DNA of 64,000 nt from the NCBI RefSeq assembly GCF_009932435.1, contig NZ_BJOU01000017.1, positions 62,001-126,000 of the forward strand, written 5' to 3'. Positions 42,304 to 51,726 of the stretch are shown here, piece after piece; position 1 is the first letter of the stretch; each line of letters starts with the position of its first letter. The position numbers and the translations under genes are program-made. A model generated the notes under the pieces. It did no database searches, was not told where the DNA came from, and saw only the letters and a program-made list of their open reading frames with translations. The stretch is from Gordonia crocea (GTDB lineage Bacteria; Actinomycetota; Actinomycetes; Mycobacteriales; Mycobacteriaceae).

Positions 42304-42903
42304 TCAGCGCGGCAGAATACCGTCGAGGACGACGCTCAAGTACTGGTCGGCAATATCGTCGACCGACTTCGCGCCCCCGGGGCGGTACCAGCGCACGGCG
42401 ACCCAGACGGTGTCGCGCAGGAAGCGGTAGACCAGTTCGACGTCGAGGTCGGACCGGAAGTCACCCTCGGCGACTCCGCGCCGCAGCACCGACTCCCAGA
42501 GTTCGCGGAACTCGGTGTTGCGTTCGTTGATGTAGCCGAACCGGTCCTGCCCGGCGAGGTGGCGGGCCTCGTTCTGATAGATCGCGACGGCGGTGTGGCG
42601 CGCGTCGATCGCCTCGAACGACGCGATCACCAACTGGCGCAGCGTGTCGGTCGCCGAGAGGCCGGCCGCGGCGATCTCCCGGTACCGCGCGAAAAGCGCG
42701 TCCAAGAAGCCGCGCAACAGCTCGTCGACCATCGTCTCTTTGGAATCGAAGTGGTGGTAGAGGCTGCCGGAGAGGATTCCCGCCGCGTCGGCGATGTCGC
42801 GCACCGTCGTCGAACGCAGGCCTCGATCGGCAAAGAGCTGCCCGGCGATGCCCAGCAACTCCTCGCGCCGCGTCGCGCCCGCTGTTGTGGACTTGGTTGC
42901 CAC
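42304..42903 (-). CDS. kstR2: KstR2, TetR-family repressor of C/D-ring degradation genes
   Basis: The 199-residue TetR regulator has LGIAGQLFADRGLRSTTVRDIADAAGILSGSLYHHFDSKETMVDELL (residues 16-63) and a helical ligand domain ending DTVWVAVRWYRPGGAKSVDDIADQYL. Length, sequence and location beside fadA6, ipdF, fadE30 and fadD3 match Rv3557c (KstR2), which responds to HIP-CoA. A KstR2-like site (42934-42953) lies 31 bases before the start, indicating autorepression. Candidate targets in the window are at 30184 and 49584. Confidence 0.93.
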   Translation of the reverse strand: MATKSTTAGATRREELLGIAGQLFADRGLRSTTVRDIADAAGILSGSLYHHFDSKETMVDELLRGFLDALFARYREIAAAGLSATDTLRQLVIASFEAIDARHTAVAIYQNEARHLAGQDRFGYINERNTEFRELWESVLRRGVAEGDFRSDLDVELVYRFLRDTVWVAVRWYRPGGAKSVDDIADQYLSVVLDGILPR

Positions 42904-42933
42904 ACACGTCTCCTCACATCTCGATCGCCTTTC

Positions 42934-42953
42934 ACCCTAGCAATTGCTTGGTT
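42934..42953. promoter_or_regulatory. KstR2-type operator between kstR2 and the secreted-protein gene
   Basis: ACCCTAGCAATTGCTTGGTT is a dyad with the same spacing as the site at 30184 but with two mismatches in the left arm. It could serve autorepression of kstR2 and perhaps control the divergent gene at 42997. Confidence 0.72.
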
Positions 42954-42996
42954 GTTACGATCCGAAGAGAAATCACTTTACGAGGGGGAAATCACC

Positions 42997-43437
42997 GTGA
43001 ACACCGTCAAGCGTCTGTTTGCCATCCTGGCCCTGTCCGCCGGCGTCGCCACCTTGCTGGTGGCCGCGCCGACCCCGGCCGCCGAAGCAGCCGGCCCGCC
43101 GTCGGCGCGCGTGTGCGCCCGGCTCGGTGGCGGTCCCTACGTCGGACCAATGACCATCACCAACCGCAACTTCTGGGACTTCGGTGCCAAGCGCACGCTG
43201 AACTCCTCGCCGCGCGGGTGCATGGTCTTCAAAGGCCTGCAGCCCCGCCGCGCCTACCGCGTCGTCGTCGACCGCGTGTTCTCCAGCTGCAACACGGGCA
43301 CCCGCCCCGACGGCACCACCTACCGCTGGGGCAGCGAGGGCCACGAGGTCGGCGCGAGCCGGTGGCTCGTCACCAAGCGCACCGGCGTGACCGACCTCGG
43401 CACGTTCCGGGTGCGCCGCACCTGGATCGCCTGCTGA
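42997..43437 (+). CDS. Secreted protein, unknown function
   Basis: The 146-residue protein starts at GTG 42997 behind GGGGG. It has a Sec-type signal (NTVKRLFAILALSAGVATLLVAAPTPAAEAAG, cleavage likely after AEA-A) and a ~115-residue mature part with four Cys (VCARLGG, RGCMVFK, SSCNTG, the final IAC) that could form two disulfides. No family was recognised. It is divergent from kstR2 with a KstR2-like site between them, but regulation is unproven. Confidence 0.7.
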   Translation: MNTVKRLFAILALSAGVATLLVAAPTPAAEAAGPPSARVCARLGGGPYVGPMTITNRNFWDFGAKRTLNSSPRGCMVFKGLQPRRAYRVVVDRVFSSCNTGTRPDGTTYRWGSEGHEVGASRWLVTKRTGVTDLGTFRVRRTWIAC

Positions 43438-43444
43438 CGATCCG

Positions 43445-44647
43445 CTAGCTCGCGACGGGAAGCGGCGGCAGGCTCGGCACCCGGGCCTGCCCGCGTCCCG
43501 CCGCACGGGTGACCATCGGCACCAGCCACAGGAAGACGCCCAAGTCGGCGACCACGGTCGAGGCCAGCCGGTTGTGGACGAACCCGACCGAGATGCCCGT
43601 GGTCTGGTCGGCCCATCCGAAGCATCCGCTATACCCGACGTGGCCGAAGCCCTTGGCGACCGGGATCGGCGCCCGGTGGAACCCGTGGTTCCACGACATC
43701 GGCAGGCCCAGCGCCCGGTCGAACCGCCGTCGACGGGGCCCCTCAAAGGAGGCCACGGTCGCCTCGGAGAGGAACTGCTGCCCGTCGAGGGTTCCGTCGG
43801 TCGCCAGCGGCGCGTAGATGCGGGCCATCGCCCGCGCCGAGGCGATGCCGTTCGCGGCGGGCATCTGCGCGTCGAAGATCTCCGGGTTCTGGGCCTTGAA
43901 CAGCGTCGCACTGCCCGGCCCGACGTTGACCCCGCCCGCCAGGGCCCGCACCGGGTCCGGCAGACGGCCGATACCGGTGAGGACCGAATCGCGCAGCCCG
44001 GAACCGCCGACACGGAACGGGTCGACCAGTTCCGCCGGGGTCAGCCGGCTGTCTGCCGACGGGGCGCCCAGCGACAACTCGTCGATCCCGAGTGGGGCGG
44101 CCAACTCCGACTCCCACAACTCGCGCATCGACTTACCGGTCACCGCCCCGGCCAAGCCGCCGAGCAGCCAACCGAAGGTCAACGCGTGGTAGGCCGGCCG
44201 ACCGAAGTAACGGTCGGGGTCGGCCGCCGCGAGGCGCGCCTGCATGAGGTCGTGGTCGAGCAACTCGTCGACGCCGTCGGCGATCCCGCGCAGTTGCGAC
44301 AATCCGCCGCGGTGCAGCATCAGTTTGCGCACGGTGATGTCGCTGCCGCGGAACTCCGGCCAGTAGGTCGCGACCGGCTCGTCGTAGTCGATGAGGCCGC
44401 GGTCGGCCAAGCGGTGCACGACGATCGCCGACAGCCCCTTCGACGCCGAGTAGAGCAGCGACCCGGTCGACGGGGTCCACGGCCGTTTGCCGTCGCGGTC
44501 CTTGGTGCCGCCCCAGATGTCGACGACCGGCGTCCCGTTGTGGTAGACGCACAGGGCGCCACCACCGTTGAACCGGCTGTCGAGCAGCCGCCCGAACGCG
44601 GTCCGGACCCGGTCGAACCGCGGGTCGGAACTCCCGTACACGGCCAT
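43445..44647 (-). CDS. Serine beta-lactamase-like hydrolase/esterase (class C fold)
   Basis: The 400-residue protein has the Ser-x2-Lys motif LLYSASKG (Ser67, Lys70), PAYHALTFGWLLGGL with the Tyr-type second motif and HVGYSGCFGWADQTTGISVGFVHNR near the C-terminus. This is the family VIII esterase/EstB and actinobacterial LipE/LipL pattern. No signal peptide was seen, so it is probably cytoplasmic. It follows the ALDH gene after 4 bases and likely forms an operon with it. It probably hydrolyses an ester of unknown identity. Confidence 0.82.
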   Translation of the reverse strand: MAVYGSSDPRFDRVRTAFGRLLDSRFNGGGALCVYHNGTPVVDIWGGTKDRDGKRPWTPSTGSLLYSASKGLSAIVVHRLADRGLIDYDEPVATYWPEFRGSDITVRKLMLHRGGLSQLRGIADGVDELLDHDLMQARLAAADPDRYFGRPAYHALTFGWLLGGLAGAVTGKSMRELWESELAAPLGIDELSLGAPSADSRLTPAELVDPFRVGGSGLRDSVLTGIGRLPDPVRALAGGVNVGPGSATLFKAQNPEIFDAQMPAANGIASARAMARIYAPLATDGTLDGQQFLSEATVASFEGPRRRRFDRALGLPMSWNHGFHRAPIPVAKGFGHVGYSGCFGWADQTTGISVGFVHNRLASTVVADLGVFLWLVPMVTRAAGRGQARVPSLPPLPVAS

Positions 44648-44651
44648 GCCG

Positions 44652-46160
44652 TTACCGCTTGGCGTTCTTGCGGATCGAGCCCTTCAGGAAGCGGCGGAAC
44701 ATCGACATCTGACTGTCGGTCAGCTTCACGTCGCGCGGGGTGAACGGCGCGCTCATCAGCTCGGCAAAGCTGATCGGCATCGTCGACACGGTCACCGCAC
44801 GGGCGTGGCTGAAGGTCTCGAAGCCGAAGTGGCCGTGGTAGTTGCCCATGCCCGAGCGGCCGACGCCGCCGAACGGCAGGCCGTGTGAGAGTAGGTGCAG
44901 CGCGAAGTCGTTGCCACTGATGGACCCGCTGCGCGTGTTGTCGGCGACGCGGGCGAGGTTGGCGTTGTCCTTGCCGTACCAGTACAGCGTCAGCGGGTGT
45001 CCGGCCGAGTTGATCTTGTCGATCGCCTCCCCGAGATCCCGGTACGGGTAGACGGTCAGGACCGGGCCGAAGACCTCGTCCTCTTCGATCTTCATACCCG
45101 CCTTGACCCCCGTGAGCAGCGTCGGCGGGATCTTGCGCGCCTCGGCGTCGGGGAGTTGTTCACCCGCCGGCACGACCTGGCGCTTGGTGGCGCCGAGCTC
45201 GACGGCATCGTCGATCAGCCCGACGATGCGCTCGTAGTTCTTCTCGTTGATCGTCGAGGTGTACTGGCGGTTGGGCAGAATCGTCGGGAAGTTCTCGGTC
45301 CACCGCTCGATCACCTTGTCGGTGAACTCGCCGACCTTCGACTCGGGCACGAACACGTAGTCGGGGCACAGACACACCTGGCCGCCGTTGACCATGCGGG
45401 CGTCGGCGAGGAACTTCGCCGCGTCGGCGACGCTGGCGTCCGGATCGACGATCGCCGGGTTCTTACCGCCCAACTCGAGGGTGACCGGCACCAGGTTCTT
45501 GCCGGCTTCCGCGGCCACCGAGGCACCCACCTCGGGCGAGCCGGTGAAGAACATGTGGTCGACCTTGAGCTTGGCGAAGTCCGAGCCGCCGCCGTGCTTG
45601 GGCGTGATGATCGCCAGCTCTTCGATGGAGAAGTAGTCCGGCGCGTGCTTGGCGATGACCTCGGTGGTGCGCGCGGTGACCGACGACGGGCGCATCAGCA
45701 CCCGGTTGCCGGCGGCGAAGGCCGAACCGGCGGGCACGACGGTCAGCTGCAGCGGGAAGTTCCAGGGCCCCATGATGCCGACGACGCCGAGCGGATCGTG
45801 GCGCAGCCGCTGCTTGTAACCGAGCAGCCCCTGCAGCTTGGCGACGTTGGTCTCCTTCATCCACTTCTCGACGCTGCGGCGCTGGTGGGTGAGGTCGATC
45901 ATGCAGCCGGCCACGTCGGCGGCGATGGACAATTCGCGCGGGCGCGTGCCGAAGTCGGCGTCCAGGGCCTCACAGATCTCGTCGGAGTTGTCCAACAGCA
46001 GCGCCTGCAGCCGGTTGATGCGGTCGATGCGCGTCTTCGCATCGGGGATCCCGTCACGCACGAACGCGGCGCGCTGGATCTCCAGCAGCTCCTCCATGGT
46101 GTGGGTTTCGGAGGACACCTTGTCACCGGTGCGCACACCGGCTTCGGCAGGCTTGGTCAT
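44652..46160 (-). CDS. Aldehyde dehydrogenase, coniferyl-aldehyde-dehydrogenase type
   Basis: The 502-residue ALDH has the PWNFP cofactor motif (residues 132-136), TGSPEVG, LELGGKN with catalytic Glu229 and GGQVC with catalytic Cys263. It ends with a C-terminal tail that looks membrane-associated (SMFRRFLKGSIRKNAKR). The SHGLPFGGVGRSGMGNYHG segment resembles fatty and coniferyl aldehyde dehydrogenases. ATG 46160 begins MTKPAEAG. The 110-base upstream gap (46161-46269) shows no recognised operator. A role in fatty aldehyde or sterol aldehyde oxidation is possible. Confidence 0.85.
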   Translation of the reverse strand: MTKPAEAGVRTGDKVSSETHTMEELLEIQRAAFVRDGIPDAKTRIDRINRLQALLLDNSDEICEALDADFGTRPRELSIAADVAGCMIDLTHQRRSVEKWMKETNVAKLQGLLGYKQRLRHDPLGVVGIMGPWNFPLQLTVVPAGSAFAAGNRVLMRPSSVTARTTEVIAKHAPDYFSIEELAIITPKHGGGSDFAKLKVDHMFFTGSPEVGASVAAEAGKNLVPVTLELGGKNPAIVDPDASVADAAKFLADARMVNGGQVCLCPDYVFVPESKVGEFTDKVIERWTENFPTILPNRQYTSTINEKNYERIVGLIDDAVELGATKRQVVPAGEQLPDAEARKIPPTLLTGVKAGMKIEEDEVFGPVLTVYPYRDLGEAIDKINSAGHPLTLYWYGKDNANLARVADNTRSGSISGNDFALHLLSHGLPFGGVGRSGMGNYHGHFGFETFSHARAVTVSTMPISFAELMSAPFTPRDVKLTDSQMSMFRRFLKGSIRKNAKR

Positions 46161-46269
46161 ATGGAACTCCCTTTGGTGAGACAAATTAGGGGAACTATTC
46201 CAAAATCCTACCCTGTGCGTGGCGCCGATCACAGCCCCGGGGCGCTCGGCAACCCGGGGCCGCGGCGGG

Positions 46270-47424
46270 TCAGAGGCGTTCGATGATGGTGACGTTGGCC
46301 GTGCCGCCGCCCTCGCACATCGTCTGCAGGCCGTAGCGGCCACCGGTGCGCTCAAGCTCGTTGAGCAACGTCGCGAACAGCTTGGCCCCGGTCGCGCCGA
46401 GCGGGTGGCCCAGCGCGATGCCGCCGCCGTTGCGGTTGACCCGTTCCGGATCCGCCCCGGTCTCCTTGAGCCACGCCAGCACGACGGGGGCGAAAGCCTC
46501 GTTGATCTCGACGACGTCGATGTCGTCGATGCCCATCCCGGCTTTGCCCAGCGCATACTCGGTCGCCGGGATCGGCGCCGACAGCATCATCACCGGGTCA
46601 TCGCCGCGCACCGACATGTGGTGGATGCGCGCCCGCGGGGTGAGGCCGTACTCGGCGAGGGCCTTCTCGGAGACGACGAGGGTGGCCGAGGCGCCGTCGC
46701 AGATCTGCGACGCCACCGCGGCGGTCAGCTCCGACCCCGGGGCCAGCACGTCCAGCGACGCCATCTTCTCCAGGGACGTCTCGCGCGGGCACTCGTCGAC
46801 GATGCAGTCGCCCAGGGGGACGGTCTCGTTGTCGAACCGGCCGGCGGCGATCGCGGCACGGGCACGCTCATGCGATTGCAGCGCCCACTCCTCCATGTCG
46901 CGACGGCTGATGTCCCACTTCTTGGCCATCATGTCCGCGCCGACGAACTGGCTGATCTCGGTGTCGCCGAAGCGGTGGCGCCAGCCCTGCGATTCCGCGG
47001 TCGGGGTGGTGAAGCCGAATTCCTGCCCGGCGATCATCGCCTGGCTGATCGGGATGGCGCTCATGTTCTGCACGCCCCCGGCGAGCACCACGTCCTGGGT
47101 ACCGCTCATGACCGCCTGCGCGGCGAAGTGGATGGCCTGCTGGCTCGACCCACACTGGCGGTCGACGGTGGTCCCGGGCACGGCCAGCGGCATGCCGGCG
47201 GTCAGCCAAGCGGTGCGCGCGATGTTCCCGGCCTGCGGGCCGATGGTGTCCACACAGCCGAAGACCACGTCGTCGACGACGTCGGGGTCAATACCCGTCC
47301 GCTCGACGATCGCCGAGATCACGTGGGCGCCGAGGTCGGCGGGATGGACCTTGGCCAGCGACCCGTTGCGTTTCCCGACGGGGGTGCGGATCGCGTCGAC
47401 GATGTAGGCCTGCGGTGTGCTCAT
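46270..47424 (-). CDS. fadA6: 3-ketoacyl-CoA thiolase FadA6
   Basis: The 384-residue thiolase has DRQCGSSQQA (nucleophile Cys near residue 90), NEAFAPV, GHPLGATG (catalytic His) and MCEGGGTANVTII (second Cys). It corresponds by sequence and position to Rv3556c (FadA6), the thiolase of the last C/D-ring steps. It lies downstream of ipdF on the same strand (37-base gap) and is probably in the fadE30-ipdF-fadA6 transcript, controlled by the KstR2-like site at 49584. Confidence 0.92.
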   Translation of the reverse strand: MSTPQAYIVDAIRTPVGKRNGSLAKVHPADLGAHVISAIVERTGIDPDVVDDVVFGCVDTIGPQAGNIARTAWLTAGMPLAVPGTTVDRQCGSSQQAIHFAAQAVMSGTQDVVLAGGVQNMSAIPISQAMIAGQEFGFTTPTAESQGWRHRFGDTEISQFVGADMMAKKWDISRRDMEEWALQSHERARAAIAAGRFDNETVPLGDCIVDECPRETSLEKMASLDVLAPGSELTAAVASQICDGASATLVVSEKALAEYGLTPRARIHHMSVRGDDPVMMLSAPIPATEYALGKAGMGIDDIDVVEINEAFAPVVLAWLKETGADPERVNRNGGGIALGHPLGATGAKLFATLLNELERTGGRYGLQTMCEGGGTANVTIIERL

Positions 47425-47461
47425 GGGGTGCTCCTCGGTTGGCGGTGAGGTGGGGTTCGGG

Positions 47462-48271
47462 TCAGGCGCGCTGGCTGGAGATCGAGACGATCTCTCCGGT
47501 CAGATAGGTGGTGTAGTCGCTGGCGAGCATCGCGATGGTGGCGGCGATCTCCCAGACCTCGGCGGCGCGGCCGAAGGCCTCGCGGGAGGCCAGTTCGTCG
47601 AGCAACTCGTCGCTGGTGACTTTCGCCAGGAACGGGTGGCGCGCGATCGACGGGGCGACGGCGTTGATGCGCACGCCGTAGTCGGCCGCCTCGACCGCCG
47701 AGCACCGGGTCAGGGCCATGACCCCGGCCTTGGCCGCGGCGTAGTGGGCCTGTCCGCGCTGGGCGCGCCACCCCAACACCGACGCGTTGTTGACGATGAC
47801 GCCGGCGCCGGGGGTGTCGCGAAAGTAGCGCAACGCCGCACGGGTGGCCCGGAAACAGCTGTTCAGGGTGATGTCGAGGACTCGGTCCCACTGGTCGTCG
47901 GTCATGTCGGCGACCGGGGTCTCCCCACCCAAGCCGGCGTTGTTGACCAGCACGTCGATATGTCCGAGCTGCTGTGCCGCCGAGGCGATGAGGGCGTCGA
48001 CCTGCTCGGTACTGGACACGTCGCAGACGAAGGAGGCGACGCGGCGGTCGGGGAACTCGCCGGACAGCGCGGTCACGGTTTCGCCGAGGCGGCGCTCGTG
48101 GAAGTCGGAGACCAACACGTCGGCGCCCTCGAGGAGGGCCCGACGGGCGGTGGCGAACCCGATCCCGGTGCCGGCCGCCGCGGTCACGACGACCTGCTTG
48201 CCGGCGAGCAGGTTGTGGCCGGGGACCTCGTCGGGCGGGGTGGCCAGCGGGGAGGTGGGACGGTCGGTCAT
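47462..48271 (-). CDS. ipdF: IpdF, SDR of HIP-CoA degradation
   Basis: The 269-residue SDR has VTAAAGTGIGFATARR (residues 28-43), NNAGLGGETPVADM, NNASVLGWRAQRGQAHYAAAKAGV (Ser and Tyr-x3-Lys) and the C-terminal YLTGEIVSISSQ. ATG 48271 overlaps the fadE30 stop (ATGA). IpdF (Rv3559c) oxidises the 5-hydroxyl of 5-OH-HIP-CoA or a desaturated form. The order fadE30-ipdF-fadA6 is conserved. The PPE gene found between these loci in M. tuberculosis is absent. Confidence 0.9.
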   Translation of the reverse strand: MTDRPTSPLATPPDEVPGHNLLAGKQVVVTAAAGTGIGFATARRALLEGADVLVSDFHERRLGETVTALSGEFPDRRVASFVCDVSSTEQVDALIASAAQQLGHIDVLVNNAGLGGETPVADMTDDQWDRVLDITLNSCFRATRAALRYFRDTPGAGVIVNNASVLGWRAQRGQAHYAAAKAGVMALTRCSAVEAADYGVRINAVAPSIARHPFLAKVTSDELLDELASREAFGRAAEVWEIAATIAMLASDYTTYLTGEIVSISSQRA

Positions 48272-49566
48272 GCGCGGGCCTCTCGGGGTAGGCCGAGCAC
48301 GCGCTCGGCGATGATGTTGCGCTGCACCTCGTTCGAGCCGCCATAGATAGTGTCGGCGCGGGTGAAGAGGAAGAGTCGTTGCCACTCGTCAAGTTCGACG
48401 TGTTCGGGGTCGGCCACGTCGTTGGGCACCCCCTCCGACGTGCTGGCCGGCCCGACGAGGGATGGCGCCCCGACCACCTGCATGGCCAGTTCGCCGAGTC
48501 GGCGGTGCCAGTTGGCCCACAGCAGCTTGGCGACCGAGGCGTCGCCGGCGGTGGTGTCGAACCCGTGGGTGGTGCGCACCGCAGCGGTGCCCGACAGCGT
48601 GGCACCGAGGGTGCGCGCGGCGTGGGCGCGCATCACGGTCAGTTCGATCCGGGCCCGCTTGAGCGCGGCCGCGGTCTCCGGGTTGTCGATCGCGCCGTTG
48701 GCCTTGGCGACGGCGATCAGGTTGTCCAGTTCACGGGCGAATCCGACCTGCTGGCCGAGGGTGGACACCCCACGCTCGAACTGCAGCAGCCCCATCGCCA
48801 CCGACCAGCCCTGGCCGGGTTCCCCGACGATGAGATCGGCGTCGGTGACGGCGTCGTCGAAGAACACCTCGTTGAATTCCGAGGTGCCGGTGAGCTGTTG
48901 GATCGGCCGGACCGTGATGCCCGGCTGGTCCAGCGGGACCAAGAGGAACGAGAGCCCGGCATGGCGCTGCGAGCCCGGCTCGGAGCGGGCGAGGACGAAC
49001 ACCCACTGCGAGTGGTGGGCCAGCGAGGTCCAGATCTTCTGGCCGTTGATCGTCCACCGGTCGCCGGCGAGGCGCGCCGAGGTCGACACCCCGGCCAGGT
49101 CGGAACCGGCCCCGGGCTCGGAGTAGCCCTGCGCCCACAGCTCGGTGACGTTGACGATGCCCGGCAGGAAGCGGTCCTTCTGCTCCGGTGTGCCGAATTC
49201 GATCAGCGTGGGTCCGAGGAGTTCCTCGCCGAGGTGGTTGACCCGAGCCGGGGCGTTGGCGCGGGCGTACTCGCGATGGAAGATGATGCGCTGGCTCATC
49301 GTCGCGCCGCGGCCCCCGTACCGCGACGGCCAGCCCAGGCAGGTCCAGCCCGCCGCGGCGAGGTGGCGGTCCCACTCCAGGCGCTGGGTGAAGAATTCGT
49401 GCTCGCTACCAGGGCCGCCGCGCCCGCGCAGCTGCGCAAACCGGCCCACCAGGTTCTCGTCGAGCCACGAGCGCACGGCGCGGGCGAAGACCTCGTCGGC
49501 GTCGGGGGTCGCGGCCGCCCATTCGCCGAGGTCGACGGCACGGTCGGCCAGGTTGATCGACGTCAT
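48268..49566 (-). CDS. fadE30: Acyl-CoA dehydrogenase FadE30
   Basis: The 432-residue acyl-CoA dehydrogenase has GYSEPGAGSDLAGVSTSA, TINGQKIWTSLAHHSQWVFVLAR and IYGGSNEVQRNIIAERVLGLP. It is the Rv3560c counterpart and acts on 5-OH-HIP-CoA after FadD3. It is divergent from fadD3, with the KstR2-like site at 49584-49601 in the 43-base gap. The site is only 17 bases from the fadE30 ATG, so the leader must be very short. Confidence 0.92.
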   Translation of the reverse strand: MTSINLADRAVDLGEWAAATPDADEVFARAVRSWLDENLVGRFAQLRGRGGPGSEHEFFTQRLEWDRHLAAAGWTCLGWPSRYGGRGATMSQRIIFHREYARANAPARVNHLGEELLGPTLIEFGTPEQKDRFLPGIVNVTELWAQGYSEPGAGSDLAGVSTSARLAGDRWTINGQKIWTSLAHHSQWVFVLARSEPGSQRHAGLSFLLVPLDQPGITVRPIQQLTGTSEFNEVFFDDAVTDADLIVGEPGQGWSVAMGLLQFERGVSTLGQQVGFARELDNLIAVAKANGAIDNPETAAALKRARIELTVMRAHAARTLGATLSGTAAVRTTHGFDTTAGDASVAKLLWANWHRRLGELAMQVVGAPSLVGPASTSEGVPNDVADPEHVELDEWQRLFLFTRADTIYGGSNEVQRNIIAERVLGLPREARA

Positions 49567-49583
49567 GACCCCTAGCTTAACCT

Positions 49584-49601
49584 ACCAAGCATTTGCTAGG
49601 T
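49584..49601. promoter_or_regulatory. KstR2-type operator between fadE30 and fadD3
   Basis: ACCAAGCATTTGCTAGGT has one mismatch between arms. It sits 17 bases from the fadE30 ATG and 8 bases from the fadD3 ATG, and probably controls both directions. Confidence 0.8.
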
Positions 49602-49609
49602 TTCTATGT

Positions 49610-51184
49610 ATGACGGCGCCCGCAACAACCAGCCCGCAAGCCCTGCGTCAAGCCGCGGCAGCCTGGCCCGACCGGACCGCGATCGTCGACGAGCAGTGGA
49701 CCGAACTCCTCGACCACGACGAGCCCATCACCCTGACCTGGAAGCAGTTGCTCGGCCAGGTGCGGGTCTTCGCCGCAGCTCTCGTCGAATCCGGCGTTGC
49801 CGCCGGTGACCGCGTGGCGGTGTGGGCGCCCAACAGCTACCACTGGCCGATCGCCGCCCTTGGCACGCATTACGCCGGCGCCGTGCTGGTCCCGCTCAAC
49901 ACCCGCTACACGATCAGCGAAGCCGCACAGATCATCGAGCGGGCCGACGCCGCCGTCGTCGTCACCGTCGAAGAGTTTGTCGGCACCAACCGACTCGCCG
50001 ACCTCCTCGGCCACCCGGTGAGCCGGGGGCGCACCGTCGTCGGCATCGACCTCAACGGCTCGGGCGCCCTGCCGTCCCCGGCGGTGTCATGGACAGAGTT
50101 CCTGACCCGCGGCACCGACCTGGGACCCGCGGATGCGCGGGCCGACGCGGTCGCCGACTCCGACCTGTCCGACATCTTGTTCACCTCGGGAACCACCGGC
50201 GCCCCCAAGGGCGTGCTGGCCGAGCACCGCCACTCGTTGGCCGGCGCCCATGCCTGGGGTTCGAACGGCGGCCTCGGGCCCGACGACCGCTACCTGCAGG
50301 CCAACCCGTACTTCCACACCTTCGGCTACAAGGCCGGGATCCTGCCCAGCGTGCTGTTCGGGACCACCATGGTGCCGCTGGCCGTGTTCACCCCCGAGTC
50401 CGCGATGCGGATGATCGCCGAGCATCGGATCACCGCCTTCCCCGGCGCGCCGACGGTCTTCCAGACCATCCTCGACAGTCCGCAGCGCTCCGGCTACGAC
50501 CTGTCGTCGCTGCGGCTCGTCGTCACCGGGGCCACGGTCGTGCCGGTCGTCCTGATCGAGCGACTGCAGTCCGACCTCGGCGTCGAGACGGTGTTGACCG
50601 CCTACGGGCAGACCGAGACTAGCGGGTTCATCACCACCTGCACCGCCGACGACGACGCGGTCACCATTGCGACGACCTGCGGGCGGCCGTATCCCGGTAT
50701 GGCGATCCGACTCGACAACCCCGATGCGAACGGCGCCGGGGAGATCCTCACCCGCGGCGCGATGGTGATGCGCGGCTACCTCGACGACCCGGCCGCCACC
50801 GCCAAGGCCATCGACGACGACGGCTGGCTGCACACCGGGGACGTCGGCACCATCGACGACGACGGCAATCTGCAGATCACCGACCGGCTCAAGGACATGT
50901 ACATCTGCGGCGGGTTCAACGTCTACCCCGCCGAGGTCGAGCAGGTCCTCGCCCGCGTCGACGGGGTTGCCGAGGCCGCGGTCATCGGGGTGCCCGACGA
51001 ACGGCTCGGCGAGGTCGGCCGTGCGTTCGTCACCGCCCGGCCCGGCGCACAGCTCGACCCCGACGCCCTCATCGCCCAAGCGCGCGAAAGCCTGGCCAAC
51101 TTCAAAGTGCCTCGCTCGGTCGTCGTGCTCGACGAGTTCCCGCGCAACGCCTCGGGCAAGATCCTCAAGCGCGAACTGTCCTAG
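49610..51184 (+). CDS. fadD3: HIP-CoA synthetase FadD3
   Basis: The 524-residue AMP-forming ligase has [70 protein letters not shown] and [11 protein letters not shown] with the catalytic Lys. FadD3 (Rv3561) adds CoA to HIP, the two-ring intermediate, starting C/D-ring breakdown; HIP-CoA is the KstR2 inducer. ATG 49610 lies 8 bases after the KstR2-like operator, so a leaderless or near-leaderless message is likely. The identity is firm by sequence and divergence from fadE30. Confidence 0.93.
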   Translation: MTAPATTSPQALRQAAAAWPDRTAIVDEQWTELLDHDEPITLTWKQLLGQVRVFAAALVESGVAAGDRVAVWAPNSYHWPIAALGTHYAGAVLVPLNTRYTISEAAQIIERADAAVVVTVEEFVGTNRLADLLGHPVSRGRTVVGIDLNGSGALPSPAVSWTEFLTRGTDLGPADARADAVADSDLSDILFTSGTTGAPKGVLAEHRHSLAGAHAWGSNGGLGPDDRYLQANPYFHTFGYKAGILPSVLFGTTMVPLAVFTPESAMRMIAEHRITAFPGAPTVFQTILDSPQRSGYDLSSLRLVVTGATVVPVVLIERLQSDLGVETVLTAYGQTETSGFITTCTADDDAVTIATTCGRPYPGMAIRLDNPDANGAGEILTRGAMVMRGYLDDPAATAKAIDDDGWLHTGDVGTIDDDGNLQITDRLKDMYICGGFNVYPAEVEQVLARVDGVAEAAVIGVPDERLGEVGRAFVTARPGAQLDPDALIAQARESLANFKVPRSVVVLDEFPRNASGKILKRELS

Positions 51185-51233
51185 CCCACGCCCGTCCCCG
51201 ATTCGGCGGCGCCAGCGTTGAACGGAGACGCCC

Positions 51234-51686
51234 TCAGGCGCCGCACACCCCGGCCCGGCCGGCGTCGGGCCGGCACCAGTAGATGCCCGGCAGCCCCGGG
51301 TTGAACTCGAGGACGGTGTACCCCTGCACGGTGACCAGGCGGCCGAGCCAATGCTTGCCCGGCGCGACTCCGAAACCGGCCGTGTCGCCGTGCTGGGCCG
51401 TGCGTTTGACGAAGGAGAGGTCGACGCGCCCCTCGGCCGGACCCCACTTCGCGGTCCACTTCTCGACATTCGCGGCGCCCGACGCAAGCGAGACCGTGGC
51501 CGATCCGTTCTTGGCGAGGACGACTTGTCGGCCGTGACCGTCCCAGGATCCGAGGAATGCCGACGGGGGTGCCGCATCGGCCGTCCCCGCCCCGACGGCC
51601 GCCACCCCGACCGCGACGGCCGCCGCCATCAGCGCCGCACCCGCCCGGTACCCGTTGTGCTTCGCCACCGTTTCTCCCGTCACCAT
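51234..51686 (-). CDS. Secreted small protein, unknown function
   Basis: The 150-residue protein has a long signal region (AKHNGYRAGAALMAAAVAVGVAAVGAGTADAAPPSA, likely cut at ADA-AP) and a beta-rich mature domain (FLGSWDGHGRQVVLAKNGSATVSLASGAANVEKW) with two Cys at the end (YWCRPD, GVCGA) that could form a disulfide. ATG 51686 follows GAAGGGA. It ends 49 bases from the converging fadD3 stop. No function was recognised. Confidence 0.72.
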   Translation of the reverse strand: MVTGETVAKHNGYRAGAALMAAAVAVGVAAVGAGTADAAPPSAFLGSWDGHGRQVVLAKNGSATVSLASGAANVEKWTAKWGPAEGRVDLSFVKRTAQHGDTAGFGVAPGKHWLGRLVTVQGYTVLEFNPGLPGIYWCRPDAGRAGVCGA

Positions 51687-51726
51687 CGTTTTCCCTTCGC
51701 CACGGCGAGGGCTCCCCCTCACGTGC

